A stretch of 64,000 nt of DNA from CAYVVD01 sp964454975 (GTDB taxonomy: Bacteria; Bacteroidota; Ignavibacteria; Kapaibacteriales; UBA2268): positions 124,001 to 188,000 of the forward strand of contig CAYVVD010000002.1 of the NCBI GenBank assembly GCA_964454975.1, in the 5' to 3' direction. The notes beneath the pieces are model-generated. The model did not search any database. It saw only the letters and a program-made list of their open reading frames with translations, and was not told the DNA's origin. Positions 53,116 to 62,243 of this stretch are shown here, in pieces (position 1 is the stretch's first letter; each line of letters starts with the position of its first letter). Position numbers and translations under genes: made by a program.

Positions 53116-53811
53116 ATGTTGTTAATTTTAATAATCGGGCTCACGGCACTTGTTTATATAATTTTCTGGTATCCGCGGTCTGGTGGAAAATATAGCCGCT
53201 CCCCGCTTCTCTTTAAATTTCTTAGGTATGTATCGATTCTGCCTTTTTGGTTTTTGTTTTCATTTGAGATTTTCAATCTGTATTTAAAAACAGACTGGTC
53301 GAATCCTTTAATACATTCCAGCCAGGAGATTATCCTACTTAATGATTTAAAAAATGACGAGTCTGTTTTAATCGCTTTCGAGATTAATGATGTCTGGTAT
53401 CCACAAAAGAATTTGATCAATTACATCCCTGCATCATATTTTACATTTGAAAAAGGGCAGGAACGGAGCATTGATATTGAACCGGATTATAAATCATCGG
53501 TGTTATTAATAGCAAAAAAAGGAAGCAATTCAAATAATGCAGCTTTTATATACACAGGAGCTGAGAGAACAAAACTATATTTCTCAGAGTTTTATGAAAC
53601 AACCAGGGGTAAAGTCAAATTCGACCTTTCTGTTCATTACGAGATTATAGCAATCCTTTCTTTTGGGTTGATTTTTATATGGTTCAACCATCTGAGTGCG
53701 GAAATAAGAAAATTCAAAATGTTGCTTATTGCTATTGTCATTACAATCGTCTGTTGTGGAAGCGGTTATTTTGTAGTTAATGATATGCTCTTCCTACAGT
53801 CAATGATGTAA
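53116..53811 (+). CDS. Membrane protein of unknown function
   Basis: A 231-residue protein with an N-terminal hydrophobic helix (residues 1-19), a second near 35-57, a central soluble domain of about 110 residues rich in beta-type sequence, and two helices near 172-222. The middle part lies between helices 2 and 3 and so is probably outside the cytoplasm. I do not recognise a family. It is divergent from the polysaccharide operon and upstream of the M1 peptidase gene by 69 bases, which may reflect separate transcription. Confidence 0.7.
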   Translation: MLLILIIGLTALVYIIFWYPRSGGKYSRSPLLFKFLRYVSILPFWFLFSFEIFNLYLKTDWSNPLIHSSQEIILLNDLKNDESVLIAFEINDVWYPQKNLINYIPASYFTFEKGQERSIDIEPDYKSSVLLIAKKGSNSNNAAFIYTGAERTKLYFSEFYETTRGKVKFDLSVHYEIIAILSFGLIFIWFNHLSAEIRKFKMLLIAIVITIVCCGSGYFVVNDMLFLQSMM

Positions 53812-53880
53812 CTAAATATACCTGATATGTTTATATAGATTTGTAAGTAATTGAATAAAGAGAATAAAACGGATCAGAGA

Positions 53881-56010
53881 ATGAAAACTATCATAATATT
53901 GATTTTAATCACCGTTTCTACCTATGCAAGAATACCCGACTACCTCTCACCTGAAGTAAGACCAATTGAGACAAAATATGTGGATAAATCTCATGTTTGC
54001 TATGAGAAGAAGCATGGCAGTATAATTCAAACTTTTACACCCGAGTATCCAAACAGGCCTTATGATGTATTGCATTATAACTTATTCATGGATATTACAA
54101 CACCATTATCATCAGATATTGTGAACATTGACAGGAGCTTTGATGGCGTTAATGAAATCAAACTGGTGATTACTGAAGATGGAACCAGTAAGATAGAATT
54201 AGACAATCACAGGCTGAATATTTACAGAGTAAAATACCTGCACCAGGAGCTTGAATTTGCGAATCATAACAGTTTGCTCATAATACAGCTCCCACAGAAA
54301 TTTAATACTGGTGCCGAATTAACTTTCACGATAGATTATTCATTCAAAGGTGACCAGAATAAAGGCGCACATTTCTACCCTAAGGGATTATTTGCAGGCG
54401 AGAGAGCTTACAATGATGATGGTAAAGCAGTAAAAGACTCAATGTTTGTAGAGGAAAACGTTTTCTATACAATGAGCGAACCTCAAAAAGCACGGATGTG
54501 GATGCCCTGCAATGATAATCCTGATGACAAAGCAACAAGCAATATTTATATAAAAGTGCCCCCCGGCTACACTGCGTTATCAAACGGCTTGCTAAAAGAT
54601 GTTGTAAGCTTCGGTGATTTTGACATATTTCTCTGGGAAAACAAGTACCCTATCACAACATATCTTATGGTTGTAACCGCATCGAAGTTTTACAAATGGG
54701 CTGACTGGTACGAAAGAATAACAGAACCCGGCGAAATGGTAGAGCTTTCTTATTATGTATGGGAGGGCGACCAATCCAGTGAAAAGCCCGTTACTCATGA
54801 TTTTAACGGTGAACACCTATTTATGAATATGGTTCACATGATGAAATTTTTCAGTACCAATTTCGGCGAGTATCCATTTGATAAATACGGTCAGGTTGCT
54901 GTGCTACCCTTCGATTACGGGGGTATGGAACATCAGACAATGACCACTATTCACAGGAGGTGGCTGGCAGCATGGGACGATATCGGTGTTGCACATGAAC
55001 TAGCCCACCAGTGGATTGGAGACATGGTTACTTGCGCCACATGGGCTGATATCTGGATAAATGAGGGAGGCGCTTCATGGAGCGAGGCGCTTTGGGCCGG
55101 TGAGATTTGGGGAGAAGAATGGTATGACCAGGTGCTTTATGGTAAGCGCAGGGGATTTATGTCCGATGCCTGGCAGGAACTTCCGGTTTATGATATACCA
55201 ATTGAAATTCTATTTAATTGGTCAACTACTTACGCAAAGGCTTCATGGGTTTATCATATGCTTGCCGAAATTGTCGGTCAGGAAAAGTTTATGCCTCTTT
55301 TCAGGCAATTCCTTGCCGATAATGCCCATACATCAGTTGCTACTGAAGACTTTGTAACTTACTTTGAAGAAAGCATCAAAAATCCTCCTATGGAGATTAG
55401 GTTGTATTTCGAGCAATGGTTGTCGGAAGTGGGCTTCCCAGCTTATGATATTTATGTTGAATCTGTTGAAAACCCGGATGGGAAATTTGATATTTCGATT
55501 GATGTTGACCAATACCAGCAGGATGAATTCGAAAACTGGCCTGAAGTATTTGTAATGCCCTTGCCGATTGTTTTTGAAGGACCAGAAGGTCAGTCTGAAA
55601 TAAGAACGTTTTACAATGACAGCCGGAACCAGCATTTTGAAACTGTTCTCGACTTTGCACCGGTTTCTGTAACTGCCGACACAACCGCAATACTTTGCTA
55701 TTCCCGCTCAAACCTTACTGTTTCCTCAATCGAAGATTCTTGGGCAGGCGGAAGTATTTCAGTTTCTCCTATTCCTGCGATAGCCGGTAAGGAAATAATT
55801 TACAGGTATTCCAATCCTGAATATGGATTTACCAGCATCACACTTATTGACCAACTTGGAAACAAAAGAAGAACTTTACTGGAGAGCTATATCCATGCTG
55901 GTAACTTTGAGATTAATATAAATACTCAAGAGTTGGAATCGGGAGTTTATTTCGTACATTTGAGAAACGTGAATGTGAATCATGTAGAAAAAATCGTAAT
56001 TGCAAAATGA
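53881..56010 (+). CDS. M1 family zinc metallopeptidase with T9SS sorting domain
   Basis: A 709-residue secreted peptidase. A signal peptide (MKTIIILILITVSTYA) is followed by the beta-rich N-terminal domain and a gluzincin core: GGMEHQT at 347-353 in place of GAMEN, the zinc motif HELAHQW at 372-378, and the third ligand E395 in INEGG. The last 85 residues, from SVSPIPA through ITLIDQLGNK to GVYFVHL, form a T9SS C-terminal sorting domain, so the enzyme is probably exported across the outer membrane. I chose the ATG at 53881 because it gives a normal signal peptide; an upstream TTG would add ten charged residues. TAGATTTG at 53836-53843 may be its -7 element. Confidence 0.9.
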   Translation: MKTIIILILITVSTYARIPDYLSPEVRPIETKYVDKSHVCYEKKHGSIIQTFTPEYPNRPYDVLHYNLFMDITTPLSSDIVNIDRSFDGVNEIKLVITEDGTSKIELDNHRLNIYRVKYLHQELEFANHNSLLIIQLPQKFNTGAELTFTIDYSFKGDQNKGAHFYPKGLFAGERAYNDDGKAVKDSMFVEENVFYTMSEPQKARMWMPCNDNPDDKATSNIYIKVPPGYTALSNGLLKDVVSFGDFDIFLWENKYPITTYLMVVTASKFYKWADWYERITEPGEMVELSYYVWEGDQSSEKPVTHDFNGEHLFMNMVHMMKFFSTNFGEYPFDKYGQVAVLPFDYGGMEHQTMTTIHRRWLAAWDDIGVAHELAHQWIGDMVTCATWADIWINEGGASWSEALWAGEIWGEEWYDQVLYGKRRGFMSDAWQELPVYDIPIEILFNWSTTYAKASWVYHMLAEIVGQEKFMPLFRQFLADNAHTSVATEDFVTYFEESIKNPPMEIRLYFEQWLSEVGFPAYDIYVESVENPDGKFDISIDVDQYQQDEFENWPEVFVMPLPIVFEGPEGQSEIRTFYNDSRNQHFETVLDFAPVSVTADTTAILCYSRSNLTVSSIEDSWAGGSISVSPIPAIAGKEIIYRYSNPEYGFTSITLIDQLGNKRRTLLESYIHAGNFEININTQELESGVYFVHLRNVNVNHVEKIVIAK

Positions 56011-57155
56011 AATACAAAATCATTTTATTTATTTTATTATCCTGCATGTTAAATGCTCAAATTAATACATCTGACATCTATGATGAAATCAGGGATGCAT
56101 TGAACAATGAAGAATTTAATGAAGCATTTGATCTTGCCGCCGCTAAAAATCCTGAATACGAAAATCCCCTTCTTACAGAATTAATGGCAGAGGCTTTCCT
56201 TTCCTATCCCGGAATGGATGTGCTTTTATTTTATAACCAAAAAGAAGAAATCAGGGATAATTTTGATGATTTTAATGTATTAGAAGCATTAATAAAAGCA
56301 AGAACTCTCGACCCGATGAATGCCAAAATAAGTTATTGGCTTGGAGTTTATTACAATTACATAAGTAAATACGAAGGCAATATCTTTGATAATGATTCAG
56401 TCCAGGCAATGAAGAGATATTTCGAGGAAGCATGGGAAGGTGGATACTACGACGAATACAGTGCAGCAGCCCTGGGGAAATACTATGAAAGTACCGGTAA
56501 GTATATTGATGCAAAACAATTATATACAAGGGCGCTGGAACTCGACTCCCTTTCTCCATCTACTCATCTGGCAATAAGCAGATGTATGATCAACCTTAGC
56601 GAGAACAAAGAGGCCGTTGAGAGAATTCATACAGCAATTAACCTTGCTGGTGAGGATAATATTCTTCTCGAGGCATACTCCATGCTTGCAGAGTTATACC
56701 GTGTTCGGGGACCGCATTCTGCCGACAGCACTTTTCATTATTTTGAAAAGTGCCTTAATATAGATTCCGGCCACCCTGCTGCAAACCTCTATATGACAGA
56801 ACATTTTCTTGGCAAAGGTGAGCCAGGAACTGCATTTGTGTATTCTGAAAAACTAATATTCAAAGACGAACCGGACCCTGTATTAGCAGAAAATATATTC
56901 ATGATTTATGAGATGAACGGCCATTCCCAATGGCTATCAGAGAAAACAGCGGATTTACTCAAATCAGAAATACCGGACATACACAAGGGGTTGTTGAACT
57001 TCCTTCTCGGTCAGCAGGCCCAAATGAAAGGCAATACCGGAGATGCAAAATCATACTTCACAAAGGCAAAAAATCTTCTTGAAGATAAACTCCCAGAAGG
57101 GCATATGCTAATGCTTATGATCGAAACAATAATGAATGTTCCACCAGAGAGATAG
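56007..57155 (+). CDS. Secreted TPR-repeat protein
   Basis: A 382-residue protein with an N-terminal signal peptide (MKYKIILFILLSCMLNAQ; the Cys at 13 is not in a good lipobox). Several tetratricopeptide-like helix pairs are visible, for example AAALGKYYESTGKYIDAKQL near 150-170 and ALELDSLSPSTHLAISRCM after it. TPR proteins act as periplasmic scaffolds; the partner is unknown. It overlaps the peptidase gene by four bases (ATGA), so the two are co-translated and may act together on or near the cell surface. Confidence 0.78.
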   Translation: MKYKIILFILLSCMLNAQINTSDIYDEIRDALNNEEFNEAFDLAAAKNPEYENPLLTELMAEAFLSYPGMDVLLFYNQKEEIRDNFDDFNVLEALIKARTLDPMNAKISYWLGVYYNYISKYEGNIFDNDSVQAMKRYFEEAWEGGYYDEYSAAALGKYYESTGKYIDAKQLYTRALELDSLSPSTHLAISRCMINLSENKEAVERIHTAINLAGEDNILLEAYSMLAELYRVRGPHSADSTFHYFEKCLNIDSGHPAANLYMTEHFLGKGEPGTAFVYSEKLIFKDEPDPVLAENIFMIYEMNGHSQWLSEKTADLLKSEIPDIHKGLLNFLLGQQAQMKGNTGDAKSYFTKAKNLLEDKLPEGHMLMLMIETIMNVPPER

Positions 57156-57167
57156 ATAATAAAAAAG

Positions 57168-57190
57168 AAAAGCCCCTTTCGGGGCTTTTT
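57168..57190. terminator. Bidirectional intrinsic terminator
   Basis: AAAAGCCCC (57168-57176) pairs with GGGGCTTTT (57181-57189) around a TTTC loop, followed by a T tract on the right and preceded by A-rich sequence on the left. It separates the TPR gene from the convergent pckA gene. Confidence 0.92.
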
Positions 57191-58849
57191 TTATTTTATA
57201 TCTTTAAGCCTTCGTGGCCCTACAGATATCACTTCATCAGGAACTCCTTCCCTGAACAGCTTGAAGTTTTCTATGTAGCGTGCTGCAAGTGCATCGTAAC
57301 GCATCCAGTATTCATCCTTGTTACCCCAGGCATTTGCCGGCTCGAGAACATCTTCCGGCACGTTGGGGCAGGAAAGTGGTACTTCAAAGCCAAATAGTTT
57401 GTCCTTCCTATATTCTACATTGTCCAGGTGGCCTTCAAGCGCCGCTGAAAGCATGTTCCTTGTGTGCCTGATACTTATACGCTTGCCAACTCCGAATTTA
57501 CCACCAACCCAGCCTGTATTTATGAGCCAGCACCGCGAATCATATTTTCCCATCTTTTTGCGGAGAAGATTTGCATAATAAAACGGATGATGTACCATAA
57601 AAGGTGCTCCAAAACATGCACTGAATGCAATCTCCGGCTCGATGCCAAGCCCGATTTCGGTGCCCGCTATTTTAGAAGTATAACCACTGATAAAATGATA
57701 CATTGCCCGGTTCATGTCCAGCCTTGCAATAGGCGGCATTACACCTTGAGCATCGCAGGTCAGGAAAATCACATTTTGAGGGTGAGTGTCAACCCTTTTC
57801 TCTGGCATTGCATTTGGTATAAATTCGAGTGGATATGATGCCCTTGTATTTTCGGTAAGAATTTCATCATCAAGGTCAATCAACCTTGATGCCGGGTCAT
57901 AGACTACATTTTCAAGGATTGTTCCGAATCGTCTTGTTACGGCATATATTTCAGGCTCGGCTTCTGCAGAAAGCCTGATAACCTTGGCATAACAGCCATT
58001 CTCAAAATTAAATACACCCTCGTCGCTCCAGCCGTGTTCGTCATCACCAATCAGGTTTCTGTCAGGGTCAGCGGACAATGTTGTTTTCCCTGTACCGCTT
58101 AATCCGAAGAATAAAGCTGAATCGCCCTTTTTCCCTACATTTGCCGAGCAATGCATTGCCATTACACCCCGGAGAGGAAGAAGAAAATTCATAACGGTGA
58201 AGAACGACTTCTTTATTTCCCCGGCGTAACTCGAACCTGCGACAATTCCAATCCTCTGTTCAAAGTTCAGGATAATTGCAGTCTCGCTCCTTGTACCGTC
58301 TATTCTAGGGTCAACTTTAAATGACGGCGAAGCAATCAGAGTAAATTCCGGTATATGCTTCTTCAGGTCATCGCGTGATTTTGGTGTGATAAACATATTT
58401 CGTGCGAAAAGGCTTTGCCAGGCTTTGTCGGTAATAATTCTAATCGGCATACTGTAATTGGGGTCAGCTCCAACATAACCGTCCTGCACAAAAAGTTCCT
58501 CACCCTGCAAATAAGCCTGGAGGCGGTTAAAAATACCGTTGAATTTATCAGGATTCATCGGGCGGTTATAAACACCCCACCATATTTTATCCTCTGTTGT
58601 GTGTTCCCTGACAACGTATTTATCGTTTGCTGCACGGGCTGTCCACTTGCCAGTGCTTACAAGGAAAGGCCCTCCGTTAACCATGTGGCCTTCGCCACGA
58701 AATACAGCCTCTTCATATAATGCGGGAGTAGGCAGGTTCCAGAAAACCTGGTCGAGGTTAATCAGGCCGTGATTATCGAGTTTGTAATCGCTTGCAAGGT
58801 CCTTTGCGTGTTTAATCGCAGGAGTATCGAATTTTAAATACTTTGTCAT
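57191..58849 (-). CDS. pckA: Phosphoenolpyruvate carboxykinase (ATP)
   Basis: A 552-residue enzyme that converts oxaloacetate and ATP to PEP, CO2 and ADP, the entry to gluconeogenesis. The kinase-1a loop GLSGTGKTTLSADPDR, the metal-binding NLIGDDEHGW that follows it, NFENGCYAK and the RYPLEFIPNA-like sequence TRASYPLEFIPNAMPEK are all present. The length fits the ATP-dependent rather than the GTP-dependent family. It lies downstream of the aminotransferase gene and overlaps its stop by four bases, so oxaloacetate from aspartate can be passed to PEP. Confidence 0.96.
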   Translation of the reverse strand: MTKYLKFDTPAIKHAKDLASDYKLDNHGLINLDQVFWNLPTPALYEEAVFRGEGHMVNGGPFLVSTGKWTARAANDKYVVREHTTEDKIWWGVYNRPMNPDKFNGIFNRLQAYLQGEELFVQDGYVGADPNYSMPIRIITDKAWQSLFARNMFITPKSRDDLKKHIPEFTLIASPSFKVDPRIDGTRSETAIILNFEQRIGIVAGSSYAGEIKKSFFTVMNFLLPLRGVMAMHCSANVGKKGDSALFFGLSGTGKTTLSADPDRNLIGDDEHGWSDEGVFNFENGCYAKVIRLSAEAEPEIYAVTRRFGTILENVVYDPASRLIDLDDEILTENTRASYPLEFIPNAMPEKRVDTHPQNVIFLTCDAQGVMPPIARLDMNRAMYHFISGYTSKIAGTEIGLGIEPEIAFSACFGAPFMVHHPFYYANLLRKKMGKYDSRCWLINTGWVGGKFGVGKRISIRHTRNMLSAALEGHLDNVEYRKDKLFGFEVPLSCPNVPEDVLEPANAWGNKDEYWMRYDALAARYIENFKLFREGVPDEVISVGPRRLKDIK

Positions 58850-60063
58850 ATCCAGTCCCTCACTAATTTTCTTTCGCCAATGTAAAGTTCGTTGGGCGAG
58901 TTAGGGTCGAGCGCCCATTTTATTCTTTCAATTCCTTCAGTGATATCTTTTACAGAGCCGCAAGTTGAAAGCCTTAAAAATCCTTCCATTCCAAATTCAA
59001 CACCGGGTACAGTCGCAACCCTGACTTTATCAATCAGGTAATAAGCAAGTTTGTTTGAGTCTTTGCCGTAATTGCTGAAATCAACAAAAGTATAGAAGGT
59101 ACCATCAGGTTTGTAAGCTCTAATCCCTTCAAAGCCATTGAGCCTTTCCATCATAATATTGCGATTGTTCTCGAGAGTAAGCCTAAGGCTTTCCACGCTG
59201 CTTTGGATGCCATTGATTGCACCGACTGCCGCTTTCTGCAATAGTGCCGATGGCCCTGAAGTCTGATGGCCCTGAATATTTGTCATAATCTCTATTAGCT
59301 TTTTATTGCCAACTGCCCAACCAATGCGGAACCCGGTCATAGCATATTGCTTTGAAACCCCATTAATAACAATAAGCTTCGAGTTCTCTGATTTATCCTT
59401 TGCATAATTATAGCAGTTTACTGAACGCTTACCATCAAAAAGCAGCCGGTGGTAGATATCATCCATTATCAACCAAATCCCCTTCTTTTCGCAAAACTCA
59501 ACAACGTCGGCAATAAATTGCTCGGAATACATTGCCCCTGTCGGGTTATTAGGACTATTGATAATAACCGCCTTTGTATAAGATGTAGTAACCTGCTCAA
59601 TATCCTGAATACGCGGGTAGAAGCTTCCGTCTTCAGGGTAAACGGGTACTGGAAAAGAGCCGCAAAGCTTTGCCATTTCGGGATAGCTTACCCAATATGG
59701 AGCAGGGAAAATCACTTCTTCCTGCGGGTTCAGAATTGCCTGCAAAGCAACCATTATCGCCTGCTTGGCGCCTCCGGATGCAATCACATTTTCAGGTTCT
59801 ACTTTTCTGTCATAAAATTCTTCTGTGTAGCGGATTATCGCCTGCTTTAATTCAGGGATTCCATCAGCAGGTGTGTAGCGAATTTCTCCGGAGTTTAGAT
59901 AACCTGCGGCCCTCACTATAGCTTCCATCGGAGTTTTGCTTTTTGGTTCACCGCCCCCAAGATGGATTAGTGGTTCACCTTTTGCACGTAATATAGATGC
60001 TATTTCATTTAGTTTTAGTGTTCCGGATTCACTAATAGAAGAGCCAATAAGACTATAACTCAT
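58846..60063 (-). CDS. aspC: Class I aspartate aminotransferase-like enzyme
   Basis: A 405-residue PLP-dependent transaminase of the class I Igamma type. K238 in NGVSKQYAMTG binds the cofactor, SPNNPTGAMYS at 170-180 holds the conserved asparagine, FRIGWA at 245-250 the arginine for the substrate carboxylate, and ASGGAKQAI near 95-103 the phosphate-binding loop. It probably interconverts aspartate and 2-oxoglutarate with oxaloacetate and glutamate. Coupling to pckA through an ATGA overlap supports aspartate as substrate. A 160-base gap separates it from the divergent membrane protein gene. Confidence 0.92.
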   Translation of the reverse strand: MSYSLIGSSISESGTLKLNEIASILRAKGEPLIHLGGGEPKSKTPMEAIVRAAGYLNSGEIRYTPADGIPELKQAIIRYTEEFYDRKVEPENVIASGGAKQAIMVALQAILNPQEEVIFPAPYWVSYPEMAKLCGSFPVPVYPEDGSFYPRIQDIEQVTTSYTKAVIINSPNNPTGAMYSEQFIADVVEFCEKKGIWLIMDDIYHRLLFDGKRSVNCYNYAKDKSENSKLIVINGVSKQYAMTGFRIGWAVGNKKLIEIMTNIQGHQTSGPSALLQKAAVGAINGIQSSVESLRLTLENNRNIMMERLNGFEGIRAYKPDGTFYTFVDFSNYGKDSNKLAYYLIDKVRVATVPGVEFGMEGFLRLSTCGSVKDITEGIERIKWALDPNSPNELYIGERKLVRDWI

Positions 60064-60236
60064 TTTAATTCTCCAATATATCTTTTGCCTTCATTTTCGT
60101 TTTTTAACTTCCTTTTTTCAATCCATTGATATCCAAGAACTTAGCAATCAAATTCAAAAGGCAAATATGCCAAAAAAGAGAATAATTAAAAAAGAATTCC
60201 ATGTGAATACAAAACTCTGTAATATTGCTGTTGCAT

Positions 60237-61745
60237 ATGAAACAGAGATTGCATATTCCTTTGATAATAGCCATTGTCTTTATTTCGAGGTTTTGGTTAT
60301 CGCTTGATGAGGGTGCATTTTTTTCCTTTGATTCAGGCAGTTTTGCTCTTGCCGCTATCGACTACTCGATAGAAGAATCCAGGCCACATCTTCCGGGCTA
60401 CTTCCTGTATGCAAAGCTATGTGCTATAATTTACTCCGTCGGTTTCAGTAATCAATTTTCGGTATTAATTTTAGCTGTTCTATTCTCAACAATTGGTTCA
60501 GTCGTTGCATACCTTGTTTTCAGGCATTTTTCCAACTCGCAAAATGCTTTTATTTTAACTAATTTTTTGATATTCAATCCGCTCTTCTGGTTTTATGGCA
60601 GTATTCCTGAGATTTATACTTTTGATCTGGTCTTTTCATTTATACTAATATGGCTTGGAATAAATAAGAATTATTATTTCATCTTACCCATACTTGCTCT
60701 TGCAGCAGGATTCAGACAGAGCTCCCCTGTTTTATTGCTTCCTCTTGCTTTTTGGTTTATTTACCTGGGATATAAAAACAATGAACTGAATATCAGAAAT
60801 CTATTGATCTCATTTTTTATTTCAATAATAGTTTTCATTGCATGGCTATTACCTATGGTATATTCAGCAGGTGGAATACAATCATATCTCGCTCTTTTTG
60901 AAGTGGAAAACCCGCTACCGGAATCATTTCAACTATTTTCCCTGAAAGGAATTGCTGTTAATGTACTATTGTTGTCAATTCATGGAATTTATGGAATACT
61001 ACCTACAGTGATAGTTATGATACTTGCAGGTTTCAAGAAAATTGAAAGCAACCTGCTATATATGTTGCTTTCCTGGATTATGCCATCTTTATTATTCTTT
61101 ATTTTTTTCCATTATGCGAAGGCTTATATATTATTAATATCCGGCGGGGTTTTCTTATACCTGGCCTTGAATGTTAATTCTAAAAAACTTTTATTAATAA
61201 AGGTACTTACCATTGCGCAGATAATTATTTATTTTTTAATACCCTATGAGTATCCTAATGCCGGAGTGCAATATAAGAAGTTGAGAGGTGATGCCCCTTT
61301 TTATGACGCAAACTTGCAAAGGATGAAATCTTATTACCTTGTTTCGTATTCACATATAAAATCATTGAATAAATTCTATTCTGAATTAAACAGTGGAATC
61401 AACGAAATAGAATCTAATAATGGGAGCAGCCGGTTTTATATAGACCGCTCAGTTGTTATTCCTGTGAGATGCCTCCAGGCAAAGCATATACAAACTTCTT
61501 TTATCAGCCCGTATAGTTTTGTTGGTGACAGCTATTTCCTTTATAATTCACTTAAGATGACCCTAATGCAGGACTTGAAAGAAGAATTGAAAAATTCAGT
61601 AATCATTGCAGAGAAAAATTTTTTCAGGGAGTTTTTAAGCGATTATTCGAATGTTATTTTGGATGGTGAGTATTTTGTGTTTTTTGAATCAAGGCAAAAC
61701 GAGATTCAGAATCTCTATAATTTATATAAGGAATTATCTGATTAA
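60237..61745 (+). CDS. GT39/GT-C-like integral membrane protein
   Basis: A protein of about 502 residues with around ten hydrophobic segments and a soluble C-terminal region from about residue 360. In the first loop, LDEGAFFSFDSGSFALAAIDY followed by RPHLPGYFLYAK has the acidic loop and HxPG pattern seen in dolichyl-phosphate-mannose-type protein glycosyltransferases. It is a distant relative of the gene at 22321-23940. ATG at 60237 is preferred over an upstream TTG; neither has a clear ribosome site. Its 3' end overlaps the end of the convergent cheW gene by four bases. Confidence 0.72.
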   Translation: MKQRLHIPLIIAIVFISRFWLSLDEGAFFSFDSGSFALAAIDYSIEESRPHLPGYFLYAKLCAIIYSVGFSNQFSVLILAVLFSTIGSVVAYLVFRHFSNSQNAFILTNFLIFNPLFWFYGSIPEIYTFDLVFSFILIWLGINKNYYFILPILALAAGFRQSSPVLLLPLAFWFIYLGYKNNELNIRNLLISFFISIIVFIAWLLPMVYSAGGIQSYLALFEVENPLPESFQLFSLKGIAVNVLLLSIHGIYGILPTVIVMILAGFKKIESNLLYMLLSWIMPSLLFFIFFHYAKAYILLISGGVFLYLALNVNSKKLLLIKVLTIAQIIIYFLIPYEYPNAGVQYKKLRGDAPFYDANLQRMKSYYLVSYSHIKSLNKFYSELNSGINEIESNNGSSRFYIDRSVVIPVRCLQAKHIQTSFISPYSFVGDSYFLYNSLKMTLMQDLKEELKNSVIIAEKNFFREFLSDYSNVILDGEYFVFFESRQNEIQNLYNLYKELSD

Positions 61746-62215
61746 TTCTTATACAATAGCTTATCAGGATTAAGAATGGTAACTAACCTCTCGTTAGATT
61801 TATAAACAGAATTAATGTATTCAGCATTTATACCTCCAATTGCCTTTGTTTGTGATTGCTCACGAGATCTGTCCACCCATACTACATGATTAACTCTGTC
61901 AACAACAAAACCCACCTGTTCAATACCTGTATCTGCAACTATTATCCTGGAATTACTATCGATTATTCTGGATTCAAAATTCAATTTTTTCCTAAGATTT
62001 ATAACCGGAATTATCCTTCCCCTTAAATTTATCACTCCATCTATAAATTCATTTGAATTGGGTACTCTTGTAATCTGCGGTGGTTTAATAATTTCTTTTA
62101 CTTTAGTAATTTCAAAGCCTAATTCCTCTTTTGCCAGGTTGAAACACACAATTTCGTACATCTCAACTTTAGTTTGAGGCCTTTCAAAAGATTCAGTATG
62201 CTCTTCATTAACCAT
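61742..62215 (-). CDS. cheW: CheW chemotaxis coupling protein
   Basis: A 157-residue cytoplasmic adaptor that links receptors to the CheA kinase. VCFNLAKEELGFEITKVKEII begins the domain, and FIDGVINLRGRIIPVINLRKKL is the conserved core, with GFVVDRVNHVVWV after it. The first 20 residues form a short acidic extension. No cheA, cheY or receptor gene is nearby, so it is an isolated copy. Confidence 0.93.
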   Translation of the reverse strand: MVNEEHTESFERPQTKVEMYEIVCFNLAKEELGFEITKVKEIIKPPQITRVPNSNEFIDGVINLRGRIIPVINLRKKLNFESRIIDSNSRIIVADTGIEQVGFVVDRVNHVVWVDRSREQSQTKAIGGINAEYINSVYKSNERLVTILNPDKLLYKN

Positions 62216-62243
62216 AGCTGCAAACTAACAAAGAAATCATGAA

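Noticed and set aside
60169..60303. Small plus-strand frame (MPKKRIIKKEF) before the GT39-like gene
   Set aside because: It runs into the membrane-protein gene in another frame, has no ribosome site and no recognisable product.
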